DNA of 64,000 nucleotides, taken from contig JALMQS010000820.1 of NCBI GenBank assembly GCA_024734495.1, positions 124,001 through 188,000 on the forward strand, written 5' to 3'. Made by a program: the position numbers and the translations under genes. The stretch is from Forficula auricularia (lineage: Eukaryota > Arthropoda > Insecta > Dermaptera > Forficulidae). Under the pieces are notes generated by a model. That model was not told the origin of the DNA. It saw only the letters and a program-made list of their open reading frames with translations, and did not search any database. This document shows positions 11,524 through 21,154 of the stretch, one piece after another (position 1 is the first letter of the stretch; each line of letters begins with the position of its first letter).

Positions 11524-11950
11524 CTAAAGCAAAACAATTTTCCCTTGTTCATATTATTGAAATATTTTGACCATTATAACTAATTAAATTAGGCCCCGGC
11601 AGAGCAGGTGTTTGATTTCGAATTTACTTTACTCGGGATCGAAATCAGAACAATTTTAATCTTGATAAAAAATTCTGAGACTTATGGTATAGTTGCGAAC
11701 CGCAGGGGGGTAAATGCGCACTGACCAATGGATTTTTGGCGTCTGGGGAGCACAATATCCGGTCTTATGTCCTAAATCTTATTTTCGACTATTAAGGGCA
11801 TCGATTTCTTCCACATAGAAGTTATAAAATGTTATTAACTCTTTTCATCTCTGAGATAGAAGCTCTCAAAGAGTTAGGACCCAGAGAAGCGATTGCAATG
11901 CTTCACATTACTATATTCTATAGAATATATATGTGAAAGTAAAAAAAAAA
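11524..11950. other. AT-rich stretch, nothing recognised
   Basis: This would be intron of the minus-strand gene if the exon call at 11373-11523 is right. No other feature was seen. Confidence 0.4.
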
Positions 11951-11951
11951 T

Positions 11952-12101
11952 AACTGAAAAACATGCTTCTAAAAAGCACAAAATAATGTAATACTTAATC
12001 AAAAATTTCATAGTTTTAATTAATTTCAACAAAGTGCCCCACGCTTTTTGATTAAGTAATACATTATTTTGTACTTTTTAGAAGCATGTTTTTTAGTTTT
12101 T
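11952..12101. repeat. 150-bp near-perfect palindrome
   Basis: The arms (11952-12005 and 12045-12101) share AAAACATGCTTCTAAAAAGC, AATAATGTAATACTTAATC and their complements, around a 39-bp spacer. It has the form of a short foldback MITE or an unusual hairpin. No hammerhead core is present. Confidence 0.75.
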
Positions 12102-12114
12102 TTAAATATAATTA

Positions 12115-12200
12115 AACCAATTATTTTCAACATGAATTAATGTATAGATTGTATTTGAGCTTCGATTCCGGAGATTACTTCTCCACCATCGACTGTCCTT
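12115..12200 (+). repeat. Dispersed repeat with the GAGATTACTTCTCCACC motif
   Basis: The string GAGCTTCGATTCCGGAGATT followed by ACTTCTCCACC recurs at 40890-40930 (plus strand) and 58928-58965 (minus strand), in all cases next to an AAACCAATTATTTT-type flank. It is a third dispersed family of unknown type. Confidence 0.65.
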
Positions 12201-13149
12201 GATCATCTTTTTAGTCCTTGTTTTTAATAAGAAGAAAAAACTAATTAAATAAAAAAACCTCTTTTCCGATAATTATTCCAATTCCATATTGCGGAAATTA
12301 ATCCATCCCGACCATTCTTTTAAATATAATGTATTTTTTTACTTTTTAAGACTTTATTTTTATAGAGAAAAATTTGCTGAATTTAACAGAATGAAATGTA
12401 CATATTTATATTTTTATTATTTTTATATAATTTCATTTAAATTGAGTAGATAAACAATTATTTTTATAGAGAAATGTTTGCGGAATTTAACAGAACAAAA
12501 GTCCCAATGATAGATAGATAAATTTTTAAATTGTAGTTTTTCTAAACTTCAACCTCATTGCGGCACGGATTACCATTATTCAATTAAGATGAAACTTTAT
12601 TTTCCTTGTAGAAAATGTAATCTAGTTTAAAAATGTATAGAGTGGTCTTTGTCAAAATCGTGCTCCTTCATGGTCAAAATGGTAAAAAATCAAAAAAGTG
12701 CGAGTTTTTGGGGGCTGCCGAGGTCTAAAACTTTGATTTTGCGCTTAAGCCCCAACGGTTGGTCGGAGAAAAAACCTAAATAATGAAATTTGTAGCAAAT
12801 TTTATGAACTTTCATTTTGAATAGGAAGGTTATTTACAAAAAGTTGATAGTTTTCGTGTTATAAGCAAAAAACCGCCAAAAAATGGAAATTTTTGCATTT
12901 TCTATAATGTTTTGTCACAAAATTTTGGTGGGAGACCTCAGATTTGGATTCAGCGCCCCAAAAAACATATATGCAAAATCAGAACTACCCCAAAATTTTC
13001 CAGATAAAAACACAATTTGACTGGACTACCATACGTACAGGTGAAGCTATAATAGAAGCATGTAAATAATAATATAAAACGTGTAAAAAGATATTGAGAT
13101 TTGAATTTTATTTCACTAATTAATTAATAATAACTTAAATATAATACTT
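12201..13149. other. Repeat-like AT-rich stretch
   Basis: The segment TTATAGAGAAA.TTTGC..GAATTTAACAGAA occurs twice (about 12360-12392 and 12465-12497) as a degenerate direct repeat. The block 12640-13030 has the look of an interspersed repeat, but no second copy was found in this window. Confidence 0.4.
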
Positions 13150-13319
13150 GTAATTACGCGTGGCCCATTGAGCTCTTCCCCTCCTCCTCCCTTGCAAGTA
13201 CTTAGAGTCCCGTTACTTTTTCCCCTCCGTCTGCCAGGCGACCGCTCGCCAGTACAACGATCCCTTCCCACGCGTCCACGCGCAAATAATTAATATTTCG
13301 ATTGATCAAGCTATCCCAG
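13150..13319 (+). promoter_or_regulatory. CpG-rich promoter and probable non-coding exon 1
   Basis: This is one of the few GC-rich, CpG-rich stretches outside repeats, with CGCGTGG, GGCGACCGCTCGCC, CCACGCGTCCACGCGC and pyrimidine tracts. It ends in CTATCCCAG followed by GTAAAAAA, a usable splice donor. No long frame is open. I infer the transcription start region and first exon of a + strand gene continuing at 13730, 16332 and 62512. Its spacing to the minus-strand exon at 11373-11523 allows a bidirectional promoter. The 5' limit is a guess. Confidence 0.5.
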
Positions 13320-13729
13320 GTAAAAAATGCAATCTTATTAATTCCAAATGATCCATGTTTTTTTCTCGATGTAATTATTTTGATAAAATATCAAAAATTT
13401 TGACTTGATGACCATAAACTATTTTTTAATTCGCGTGATTTCACACTTGCTTATCCAGGTGGATTATTTTTATGAATCTAATAGGGCATTTATTTAAATA
13501 GAAATATTTATTATCTTTCTTTCATTTTTCCACAAGTAAATATTTTGATTAACCCAGTATAATTTAAATATCATTTCGTTTGATAAATTTTAATTTAATT
13601 TAAATAATTTCAGTTAATAAAACTAATATTTTTTTTAATATATGCTATCAATTAAAATAATGCTTTCCAGATTTCACTCTATTAATTTGTAATAATTATA
13701 TTAAAGTCAATTTTTTGTTTGTTTTCCAG

Positions 13730-13806
13730 ATGAAACGAGCTTGCTGCCGGCTTTACTTTTAAGCTTGAATTAAGTGTTTCATGGGGGCCTTCTTCTCTCT
13801 ACAGGG
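13730..13806 (+). other. Non-coding 5' leader exon 2
   Basis: An acceptor with a strong pyrimidine tract (GTTTGTTTTCCAG) precedes a 77-bp GC-balanced block, followed by the consensus donor GTAAGTAA. All frames are short: ATGAAACGAGC opens an 11-codon upstream ORF that stops inside the exon, and a second ATG at 13781 stays open to the donor (MGAFFSLQ). If joined to exon 3 it continues GKVSTLVLHLFLTS and stops at 16374. This behaves like a 5' UTR exon with upstream ORFs rather than main coding sequence. Confidence 0.6.
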
Positions 13807-13863
13807 GTAAGTAATAATATACCTGCTATTTTTCATATTATTATTATTATTAATGCTGAGAAA

Positions 13864-14074
13864 GTATCAGTTTTTCTTTAAAAAATAACACTTTAATTGT
13901 TTATATCTAACCTTTCGATGTTTTATTTGATCATCTTCAAGGGGGATAAGCTATTAGGTCACTTTTTAACAATTGTAAAATACTGACCTTGTGTATAGCC
14001 ATAAAGATGATCAAATAAAAGATAGAAAGCTTAGATATAAACAATTAAAATGTTATTTTCGAAAAAACCTGATC
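13864..14074. repeat. Foldback element with a degenerate hammerhead-like motif
   Basis: The arms (13864-13938 and 14003-14074) share ATAACACTTTAATTGTTTAT, TTTATTTGATCATCTT and their complements. The left arm read on the minus strand has GATG, AAATAAAA, CATC, GAAAGG. This is reminiscent of helix II plus GAAA, but CTGANGA is reduced to TTGAAGA and helix III is not recognisable. Confidence 0.55.
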
Positions 14075-14285
14075 CTTCATCCAATCTTCATATATTTTAA
14101 TGCCTATCCACAAATCCAAAAATTTATAATTTTAATGATATACTTATAATAAATAAAATCAGTTGGCTCTATATAGAAATATACATAGATTCTGATTTAT
14201 TCAAAAACAACTTATAATTTGTCTATTAATTGAGAATTTTCAAAATTTTAGTTAGAATACTAAAGATTTATTTATCATTTTTTTA

Positions 14286-14452
14286 AAAATAAAGTACCTA
14301 AAGAAAATTTTTGAAAATTTTTTAAGAAACTTTTTAAAATTTAAAATATAAAATACTGATCTTTTATTTATGTGAAACCTACCTAGTATTTTATATTTTA
14401 AATTTTAAAAAGTTTCTTAAAAAAAATTCAAAAATTTTCTTTACTTTATTTA
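14286..14452. repeat. Foldback, core-deleted copy of the 52365-52735 family
   Basis: The arms at 14286-14357 and 14386-14452 are near-perfect inverse copies and share TTATGTGAAACCTACCTAGT with the foldback at 52365-52735. The flank TTTAAAATGTTTCACCAATA then ACCTACACCATTCTCCC is also shared. The central ribozyme-bearing part present at 52478-52578 is missing here. Confidence 0.7.
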
Positions 14453-14556
14453 AAATGTTTCACCAATAACCTACACCATTCTCCCTTAACAAAATATCAT
14501 TTTTTTATCATGCCTGTTGATTTAATATTAAAAATTGAATAAAAAACGTTAATTTT

Positions 14557-14595
14557 TTGAAGTTTCCCCTCCAATCGAGACTTCCTCAGTCTTTA
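14557..14595 (-). ncRNA. Degenerate hammerhead-like motif
   Basis: On the minus strand CTGAGGAA is followed by GTCTC, a five-base loop and GAGGG, then GAAACTTC. The order and spacing match the better hammerhead copies at 17568-17607 and 19044-19083. Helix II is partial and no inverted partner was found. Confidence 0.35.
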
Positions 14596-14612
14596 CTTGT
14601 AATAACATATTT

Positions 14613-15540
14613 AAATCAAATCTTTTGATCTTCTCAACATACTAGATCTTTATTTTTAACACTCTGACTTGCTTTCAAAATTGTCTTAATAAGTTATTTG
14701 GGAAGATGGGGCTCAACCAACATTTCTTATAAAATTTCAATACTATATTAACTTTTTATTTCTAAATTTTTTGCTATCATTTATTCGACCATGTTCGAAT
14801 TTTCTATTAAATTTTATTAAACCAGAGTATTCCATTTAAAATATACATATATCGTACATATTATATATTTTTTTTTAAATAATTTATTTGCAATTTTGGG
14901 CATTAATTTAAAGCCTTTCCTCAGTATACATTGTTTTGTAATGTTTAACATTTGAGAAAAAAACAATCATGAAAATAATTCAATAACTTCCCCAATTGTT
15001 TTCTTAAATTGAAATCTTGAAATCTATTATACCTAAACATTGAAATCTATCATACTGAGGATGGGTTTAAAATAATAGCGAAAGCTTTACAAATAATTTG
15101 ACCGTTTTGTTGAATTTTTGGCCTCATCTATGATATCTTATTATAATGCAATATCACTTGCATTTTACAGTAAGATGTAAGAGGTTTAAAATTCTATTTT
15201 CAAATTTGTCCCTCAAATAATTATTTTCAAAAATTTATTAAATATTTATTTACACCAAAATTTCAATTGAAATTTCTAATTTCTCAAATGTTATTATAGT
15301 CTTGCTTTTTATATAATAATTATACAATTGTCTTATATAATAATTGATAATATTTTATTAAAAAATATAATATTTTTCTCAAGAAATATTTTTCTTTTAA
15401 ATTTCTTAAGAATTTCGATAATCTTTATCGCTATCGGATAGAAAATGTTTTCAGAGTATAGAATTATTATAGGTGAGCTTTTTATTTTAAATTTATAAGA
15501 TATCCATTGCATTGAATCCTTAAAGATATCTGTCTCACAC
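14613..15540. other. AT-rich stretch, nothing recognised
   Basis: No supported feature was found. The frame at 15333-15572 is a chance ORF ending in the AC microsatellite. Confidence 0.45.
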
Positions 15541-15549
15541 TTTATCTCA

Positions 15550-15575
15550 AACACACACACACACACACACACACA
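15550..15575. repeat. (AC)n microsatellite
   Basis: There are thirteen consecutive AC units. Confidence 0.95.
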
Positions 15576-15644
15576 TTTTCTTAAATTCCAGAAAAATATA
15601 AAATTATCAAATTATTGGATTTTCTAGACTCTCAACAGATTATA

Positions 15645-15687
<43 letters not shown>

Positions 15688-15690
15688 ATT
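15645..15690. repeat. (AAAT)n microsatellite
   Basis: About eleven consecutive AAAT/TAAA units are present, possibly a retroelement tail. Confidence 0.95.
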
Positions 15691-15974
15691 AAATATATTG
15701 TATATAAATATTAAAAAAAAGAAATTAAATTCGATATCGTTATGACTTATTTGAAACTTTTTATAACCACATACCGAAATACTTACCACATGTTTATAAA
15801 CGATTATTTCTATATAATAAAATTATCAGTAAAATATTTGGCTTTAATTTATTTTAATGTAATTTTAAATTTAATAATTATATTTGATTGTTCGCATCCA
15901 TAATTAAATATTTAAAAGGATCCTAGGGCGTTGGAACAAAATTTAAATCAAACGCAAAGCTTTTTAGTTAAATG

Positions 15975-16015
15975 GGCCAAACGTTTCGTCACTGATTAGC
16001 AACTTCCTCAGTAGC
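15975..16015 (-). ncRNA. Hammerhead ribozyme-like motif, left arm
   Basis: On the minus strand: CTGAGGA, an extra A, helix II GTTGCT/AGTGAC with an AATC loop, GAAA, palindromic helix III ACGT, U at the cleavage position, then TGGC, which can pair with the upstream GCTA (one G-U). All conserved core residues of a type I hammerhead are present except that one A is inserted before helix II. Confidence 0.65.
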
Positions 16016-16140
16016 TCATCTTATGAACTTATTTGTCATGAGTTCTTACTACAAGAAATTGAATGATTCGGTGAAGACATACTCTTTGGAATGTTTTTTA
16101 TTGTAGTAAGAACTCATGACAAATAAGTTTATAAAATGAA

Positions 16141-16183
16141 CCACTGAGGAAGACGCTAATCAGTGACGAAACGTGGCCCATTT
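16141..16183 (+). ncRNA. Hammerhead-like motif, right arm (damaged)
   Basis: CTGAGGAA, helix II GACGCT/AGTGAC (one mismatch), GAAACGT then GGCCC. Compared with the left arm it has lost the base at the cleavage position, so I expect it to be inactive. Confidence 0.6.
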
Positions 16184-16331
16184 AATTAAAAAACTTTGTT
16201 TTTGATTTAAATTCTGGTCCAACTTCCTACGATCCTTTTAAATATTTAATAATAATATTAATATTATTATTATATTATAATAGACTTACAATTAGGTATA
16301 ATTATTAGTTTATTGTATCTTTTATTTCTAG

Positions 16332-16410
16332 CAAAGTGTCAACCCTAGTGCTGCATTTGTTTCTCACATCGTAGTCAGCTTCGAGGAGGCTTCTTAATTC
16401 GACCCACGAG
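16332..16410 (+). other. Non-coding 5' leader exon 3
   Basis: The acceptor TATCTTTTATTTCTAG precedes a 79-bp GC-balanced block ending CCCACGAG before the donor GTAGGTTA. All three frames contain stops. It carries the end of the upstream ORF begun in exon 2. The same strand, similar size and good splice sites link it to 13730-13806. Confidence 0.55.
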
Positions 16411-16699
16411 GTAGGTTATATGCATTATAATAACACTTCTAATTGAAAAGAGTTTGTTTTACTGAGAGTAGCAGAGTTGTTGATTTATAAAGGGAAATCA
16501 ATGAGATCGTCCTCTGCATGATGCAAATAAACATATTATAATATAACGATTATAAATATATATGTATCAGTTGCGGTTGGTGACTTTTCAACTAGGGGAT
16601 GCTATCCAAAATAAGGTGACGTCTTCTGATGTGGCCATCCACTTGACTTTACCATACAACCTTGCCCCTCACTTATATTTAATATTTAATAAAATTATT

Positions 16700-17450
16700 T
16701 ATAATCATGTAGGGGGGGTTAGTTTTTGCATTTTTAGATTACTGTGGGCCCACTGATTATGTATACAAAATTTGGTTGAGATTGGTACAAGGGTCTATAT
16801 TTTCATTTTTTGACCCTACACCCCCCCTCCCCCCACCCATTTTGGGCGGTTAGTTTTTGCATTTTTAGACTTCTGGGGGTCCACTGATTATGTATACAAA
16901 ATTTGGTTGAGTTTGGTACAAGGGCCTAGATTTTCATTTTTTGACCCTCCACCCCATTTTGAGCGGTTGGTTTTTGCATTTTTAGATTTCTGGGGTCCCA
17001 CTGATTGTGTATACAAAATTTGGTTGAGTTTGCTCAAATGGCCTAGATTTTTAATTTTTAACACCCCTCTTAATTTTGGTTCTATATCCACCAAAATCTA
17101 ATCAGCTCTAATCTCAATAGACCAAAACTACATGTGAAATTTGGTTTCGATATTCACACTAGTTTTTGAGCTAGCTCGTCCACAAAATTTGGTAACGCAC
17201 AGATTAACAGACAGACTAACAGACAGACTAACAGACATTTTGACAAAACAATTATTATCTCGAAAAATATAATTAATGTTCACTTATTAGCGCTTTTTTG
17301 TAGAGCAAAATGCCCTGGTTTTGCTCAATTTTTTTAATCAAAATAGTTTCAGCCGTTTTTTAGATATTTCGAAAAAAAGACGGAAAAAAACAATTTTTCA
17401 TGCACGATTACAATACTTGACCATACCCTGTATGATAAAGTAAAAATACC
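16700..17450 (+). repeat. Dispersed repeat R1 with an internal minisatellite
   Basis: At least three tandem units of 117-131 bp begin at about 16718, 16849 and 16966, each with GGTTAGTTTTTGCATTTTTA, CCACTGATTATGTATACAAA and a C-rich tract. A unique 3' part (17060-17450) contains CACTAGTTTTTGAGCTAGCT and ends CATACCCTGTATGATAAAGT. A second copy of the 3' part is at 26560-26935. Frames on both strands at 16888-17101 are by-products of the tandem unit. Confidence 0.8.
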
Positions 17451-17567
17451 CTTCATATTTTTAAAATTTTATTTTAATGGTAGATCACTCGTATCCATAA
17501 TAAGCATTAATTAACAGGAATAGCAGGGAATTGGATAAAAATAAAAAACAGAGTTTTTATTAAATGG

Positions 17568-17607
17568 GCCAGACGTTTCGTCGATTAATTTCGACTTCCT
17601 CAGTGGC
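17568..17607 (-). ncRNA. Type I hammerhead ribozyme motif, left PLE arm
   Basis: Read on the minus strand it is identical to the plus-strand motif at 19044-19083: helix I GCCA/TGGC, CTGAGGA plus one A, helix II GTCGA/TCGAC with an AATTAA loop, GAAA, palindromic helix III ACGT, and a GUC cleavage triplet. It has the same sense as the PLE ORF. Confidence 0.75.
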
Positions 17608-18312
17608 TAGAATGACAAAATAGGAAATCAGAAAAAAACTTATTATAAATATAAATTGATTACATAGAAAGACTCAAATACCTCATTCTATCACTCTTTG
17701 TCAAAAGACAATTCCACTACGCGACGAAACATCCTTTAATCCTTTTTATTTAAACTATAATACAATGTTGGATCATGCCCCAATTGCTCAAGAATCTTGA
17801 ACTTTTACACACTTGAACAATCAAAATTTATCACAAAAAAAAAAATAAAAAAATATGTTTCCACTCTTTAAACAGACAAAGAAAGGATTTTAAATTCAAA
17901 AATAAATATCTATTTATATAAAAAACTTATTATAAATTACAGCGTCATCGGTCCTATTGGGCGATTCGCGAACCAAACAATTTCTCTTCTCTTTCCCACT
18001 CAATCTCAAAAACTCACTCGACTCAAAATACCATAAATCAAAACAGAGCCAATGAAACCCCAAACAATTGAAATGAACAGTCGCGAAAGTTAAAATAAAT
18101 AAATAAATAAGTTAGAAGACATAGTCAAAGATTAAAAACCAAATAAATAAATAAATAAAATAAATAAACGAAACAGTCAAATGTTAAAAGTTAAATAAAT
18201 AAAATAAATTAATTACAAACTAACTAGTCACGGAATTTAAAACATTAATAAATTAAATAAATTAGATCAAACTGTCAAAATCAAGTCGAATGAATCCATC
18301 GAGACAAATGAG

Positions 18313-19011
18313 TTACAAAAAAGGCGGGGGTTCCACAGTGGACTTATTATTGCCCAGTTCAAACAATTGGTTATAAACACTGTTCAAATTATCTACATCG
18401 GATCTGAAATTAACCGTTTTATTTTTCTTTATGAAAAACATCTCACTTATGTTTCTTTTTAAATAATTTGGTTCCACATCCAATATGTCTGTATCTTCAA
18501 ATTTGAACTTATGTCCTGTATTAAAGTGATGGACCGCTAGAGCTGTTTTATTTTCTTTTGTCATTTTATCAATCTTACAATCATTCTTGTGCTGAGATAT
18601 CCTTTTTGCTAGTTTTTGTTTCGTCTGGCCTACATAGCATTTTTCGCACTCACATGGGATCTTATAAATTACGTTCTTTATGTCGAAATGATCAGTTTTG
18701 TCCTTTGTGTTAGTGTATATAGATTTTATGTTTTTTATGTTATAAAAGGCCAAATTTATGTTGGTATCTTTAAAGCAACTTTTTATTTTAAACGACATAG
18801 GATTTATGAACGGGAATTTTACAAATCTCTTATTCGCTGAATCACTTCCTTCTGGTGGTTGTGTTTTTAGTTTAAAATCATTGAAAATGTTGTGGATGAA
18901 TCCGGCTGGGTAATTATTATTCCTTAGGGTTTTTTCTATTTTCCTTAAATTCTCTTTATGGAATTTCTTGTCACTCAAAGTTAAAACGCGGTGCAGTAGA
19001 CCCTTTATCAT
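18313..19011 (-). pseudogene. Penelope-like protein, C-terminal part with GIY-YIG endonuclease domain
   Basis: The 232-residue frame starts directly after the right inverted arm and so lacks the N-terminal reverse transcriptase core. Residues 1-110 look like the RT thumb/linker region (IEKTLRNNNYPAGFIHNIFN). Residues 111-210 hold VIYKIPCECEKCYVGQTKQK, where the K-I-P-C..C..CYVGQT pattern is the PLE variant of GIY-YIG, followed by LAKRISQHKNDC and the ALAVHHFNTGH block expected of the endonuclease. In intact PLEs this domain nicks target DNA for target-primed reverse transcription. The frame has no internal stops, consistent with a young copy, but it cannot be autonomous. The AT-rich stretch 17640-18312 would be its 3' untranslated part. 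Confidence 0.8.
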
Positions 19012-19043
19012 CCCTATTTCTGATTTCCTATTTTGTCATTCTA

Positions 19044-19083
19044 GCCACTGAGGAAGTCGAAATTAATCGACGAAACGTCTGGC
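19044..19083 (+). ncRNA. Type I hammerhead ribozyme motif, right PLE arm
   Basis: Helix I GCCA (19044-19047) pairs with TGGC (19080-19083). CTGAGGA is at 19048-19054 with an extra A at 19055. Helix II GTCGA (19056-19060) pairs with TCGAC (19067-19071). GAAA begins at 19072, helix III ACGT (19075-19078) is self-complementary and C19079 is the predicted cleavage position. With helix III only a palindrome, cleavage would need a dimer, as reported for other minimal PLE hammerheads. Structure is read by eye; activity is untested. Confidence 0.75.
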
Positions 19084-19139
19084 CCATTTAATAAAAACTC
19101 TGTTTTTTATTTTTATCCAATTCCCTGCTATTCCTGTAA

Positions 19140-19880
19140 ATTTTATTTTAATCTTCCCATTTTTTACAAATTTCATCGAATACGGCATCATTTTCGTTAT
19201 TTTTCAAATTTAATATTAGATTTTTTAAAAATATATTTTCGGACCTTCGCCGCAAACAGGGGAGGAATCAGAAATTCTTGTGACTTAAACTCCGCAGTCC
19301 CTGAGTTGAAAATCGACCATCTTCCACAATGAATCAGCCTATCCTATTAGAAAATCTTAAATTTCTCCTAATTCTATTGCTATACGCAAGCTATTACTTG
19401 TCTATAGCGCTCTTAGTTATTTCCGTTCTTATATATTGAGAGTTCTTAAAAATGAATTACTTCAAAGATTCTCGAATCATCTTTTTATTAATTCCTTTTT
19501 GTATTATTACTATTTTAATACTTTCTCAGCGAGAACAATTTTTATTCGGCTAAAACTTGTATGGACATGCTTGAACTGGAAGATATACCAGGCAGTGAGT
19601 TCAAATATTTTATCCGGACCCTTTTCGGAAAAATTATTTATTTTAATTGCCCCTTGAAACTATGAAAATTGTATTTTATCATTTGTCTCTCAAATAATTA
19701 TTTTCAAAAAATATATTATTTATTTATTTTTTGATTTTTATAATACTTAGTCAAAAAAGTTTTTTATAGAATTATTTGCAATAACGGATTATAATTTGAA
19801 AATTTAAAGAGGCTCCTGAATTTATAAAAATACTCTAAATGTTTGAAATTTTAGGGATGCTCTGCATCCACAGCATCAAT
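19140..19880. other. AT-rich stretch, nothing recognised
   Basis: No supported feature. The frame 19436-19657 is a chance ORF. Confidence 0.45.
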
Positions 19881-19916
19881 GCCACTTGTATGTATATATT
19901 ATATAATTTATTTTTT

Positions 19917-19957
19917 AGAGACTATAGTTTCGAAGATTTGTACTCATCAGTCTTTTA
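19917..19957 (-). ncRNA. Decayed hammerhead-like motif
   Basis: On the minus strand CTGATGA and GAAACTATAGTC are intact and match the well-formed copy at 39645-39694, but helix II (GTACAAATCTTC) no longer pairs fully. Probably inactive. Confidence 0.5.
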
Positions 19958-19963
19958 ATTATA

Positions 19964-20986
19964 CAGGGTGGTGACTTGGCCGACGCAGCATAGCGATTAC
20001 AATGTTAATTTTTGAATGTGCATTTATTTGCTCCCCTAATTATTTTAGAGTTAAAGTTCTTATAGGTTTTTTGTAGAGAAAAAAATACTGAATCCGATCA
20101 TAATTTTGTTTTCAAATTTTGAAATTTCAGAGCCGTAATAATCAACATTAGAAATAATTGTATTTTTACAAAAATCACTGAGGCCATGGAATTATTAAAA
20201 CAAACAAGGCATTTTCATTTGTTGTATTCTATTTGACGTTTAATAGTGATGTCTTTAGTGATTATTTTAGAGCATAATTAGAATACAAAAAACTGAGCAG
20301 AATTAAAATTCTAAAAGATAATTACATCAAATTTTGTCTAATTCATAATTTAAAAGTCCAAAAAAACGATTTTAAAAATGTAGATATTTATTTAAAAAAT
20401 TTAAATTCAAAACTTTTATTGTTGTCGATTGTTTAAGTTTTATTGTTTATACTAGTCTCAAAATGGATTCATATTGGTGAACAAATCTATGATTGTAAAA
20501 CAAAACTTAACTTTTTAAAGTCAGTTCTAATTACAATGTATTCATTACAAGAAAAAGTTGAAATAATTAAGTATTTTTATACTGGAAATAGTGCTCGGCA
20601 AGTGAGTTCCTTGTTTAGCGTTAAATATCCGAATCGGCCAATTCCAGCTGGTACAACGGTTAGTTCAAAAATTTTAAACTACAGGCACTGTACTAAATAA
20701 TTGTAAGTGTAATAAAGACGCACAGAATTTACGTGAAAACGAGGAAAATGAGAACACCTTCAATGGCCTCAGTGATTTTTGTAAAAATACAATTATTTAT
20801 AATGTTGATTATTACGGTTCTGAAATTTCAAAATTTGAAAACAAAAATATGTTCGGATTCAGTATTTTTTTCTCTACAAAAAACCTATAAGAACTTTAAC
20901 TCTAAAATAATTAGGGGAGAAAATAAATGCACATTCAAAAATTAACATTGTAATCGCTATGCTGCGTCGGCCAAGTCACCACCCTG
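19964..20986 (+). mobile_element. Non-autonomous TA-flanked DNA transposon with 225-bp TIRs
   Basis: The ends are CAGGGTGGTGACTTGGCCGA and TCGGCCAAGTCACCACCCTG with TA on both sides (19962-19963 and 20987-20988), as in Tc1/mariner-type elements. The TIRs run about 225 bp (19964-20190 and 20762-20986). The centre retains a fragment of a helix-turn-helix transposase domain (20536-20752). Confidence 0.8.
20536..20752 (+). pseudogene. Transposase N-terminal helix-turn-helix (DUF4817-like), frameshifted
   Basis: From the ATG at 20536 the frame reads MYSLQEKVEIIKYFYTGNSA and then SSLFSVKYPNRPIPAGTT, which resembles the DUF4817 helix-turn-helix found at the start of many arthropod mariner-type transposases (YS..EKVEI...Y......A...F....P.RP.P...TV). 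Near 20668 the expected continuation FRTTGTV-type motif is found in another frame (TGTVLNNCKCNKDAQNLREN), indicating a one-base indel. The catalytic DDE region is absent. The remnant sits between the long TIRs, so this is a deletion derivative of an autonomous element. Confidence 0.6.
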
Positions 20987-21154
20987 TATACTAATATATA
21001 TATTATCCGTTATTTCACATGGGCTCAATTACTTGAATGGATATAGATAAATTTGTTTTGTTGTTATAGCAAGTTAGCCATATAACAATGTTTCTTATGT
21101 GGCTATATCCAATCGGGCAGTTGAACCCATGTGAAAATATTTATAATTAAATGA

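Larger units (their letters stand above)
15895..16245. mobile_element. 350-bp foldback with opposed hammerhead motifs
   Basis: The arms match along 15895-16055 and 16105-16245: AAAAGGATCC near the left end, GATCCTTTTAAATATTTAAT on the right, and ATGAGTTCTTACTACAA with its inverse TTGTAGTAAGAACTCATGA near the centre. Each arm carries one hammerhead-like motif pointing outward (15975-16015 minus, 16141-16183 plus). There is no protein. The structure mirrors the PLE at 17511-19139 with the coding part absent. Confidence 0.75.
17511..19139 (-). mobile_element. 5'-truncated Penelope-like element with inverted ribozyme-bearing ends
   Basis: Nearly identical inverted arms (17511-17632 and 19018-19139) flank a minus-strand ORF (18313-19011) with a GIY-YIG domain. 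Each arm carries a well-formed hammerhead motif (17568-17607 and 19044-19083). PLEs are known to bear hammerhead motifs in their terminal repeats and often insert as truncated copies with an inverted end. High arm identity suggests a recent insertion. Target duplications are not obvious; TTAA-type AT sequence surrounds both ends. The reverse transcriptase fingers and palm are absent. Confidence 0.8.

Noticed and set aside
11345..11527. Plus-strand frame over the coding exon
   Set aside because: It is antisense to a splice-bounded minus-strand exon and lacks splice sites of its own.
16718..17083. Tandem repeats considered as a CRISPR array
   Set aside because: Units are 117-131 bp without spacers, in a eukaryotic minisatellite context.
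18616..18840. Plus-strand frame opposite the PLE protein
   Set aside because: Shadow of the minus-strand GIY-YIG frame.
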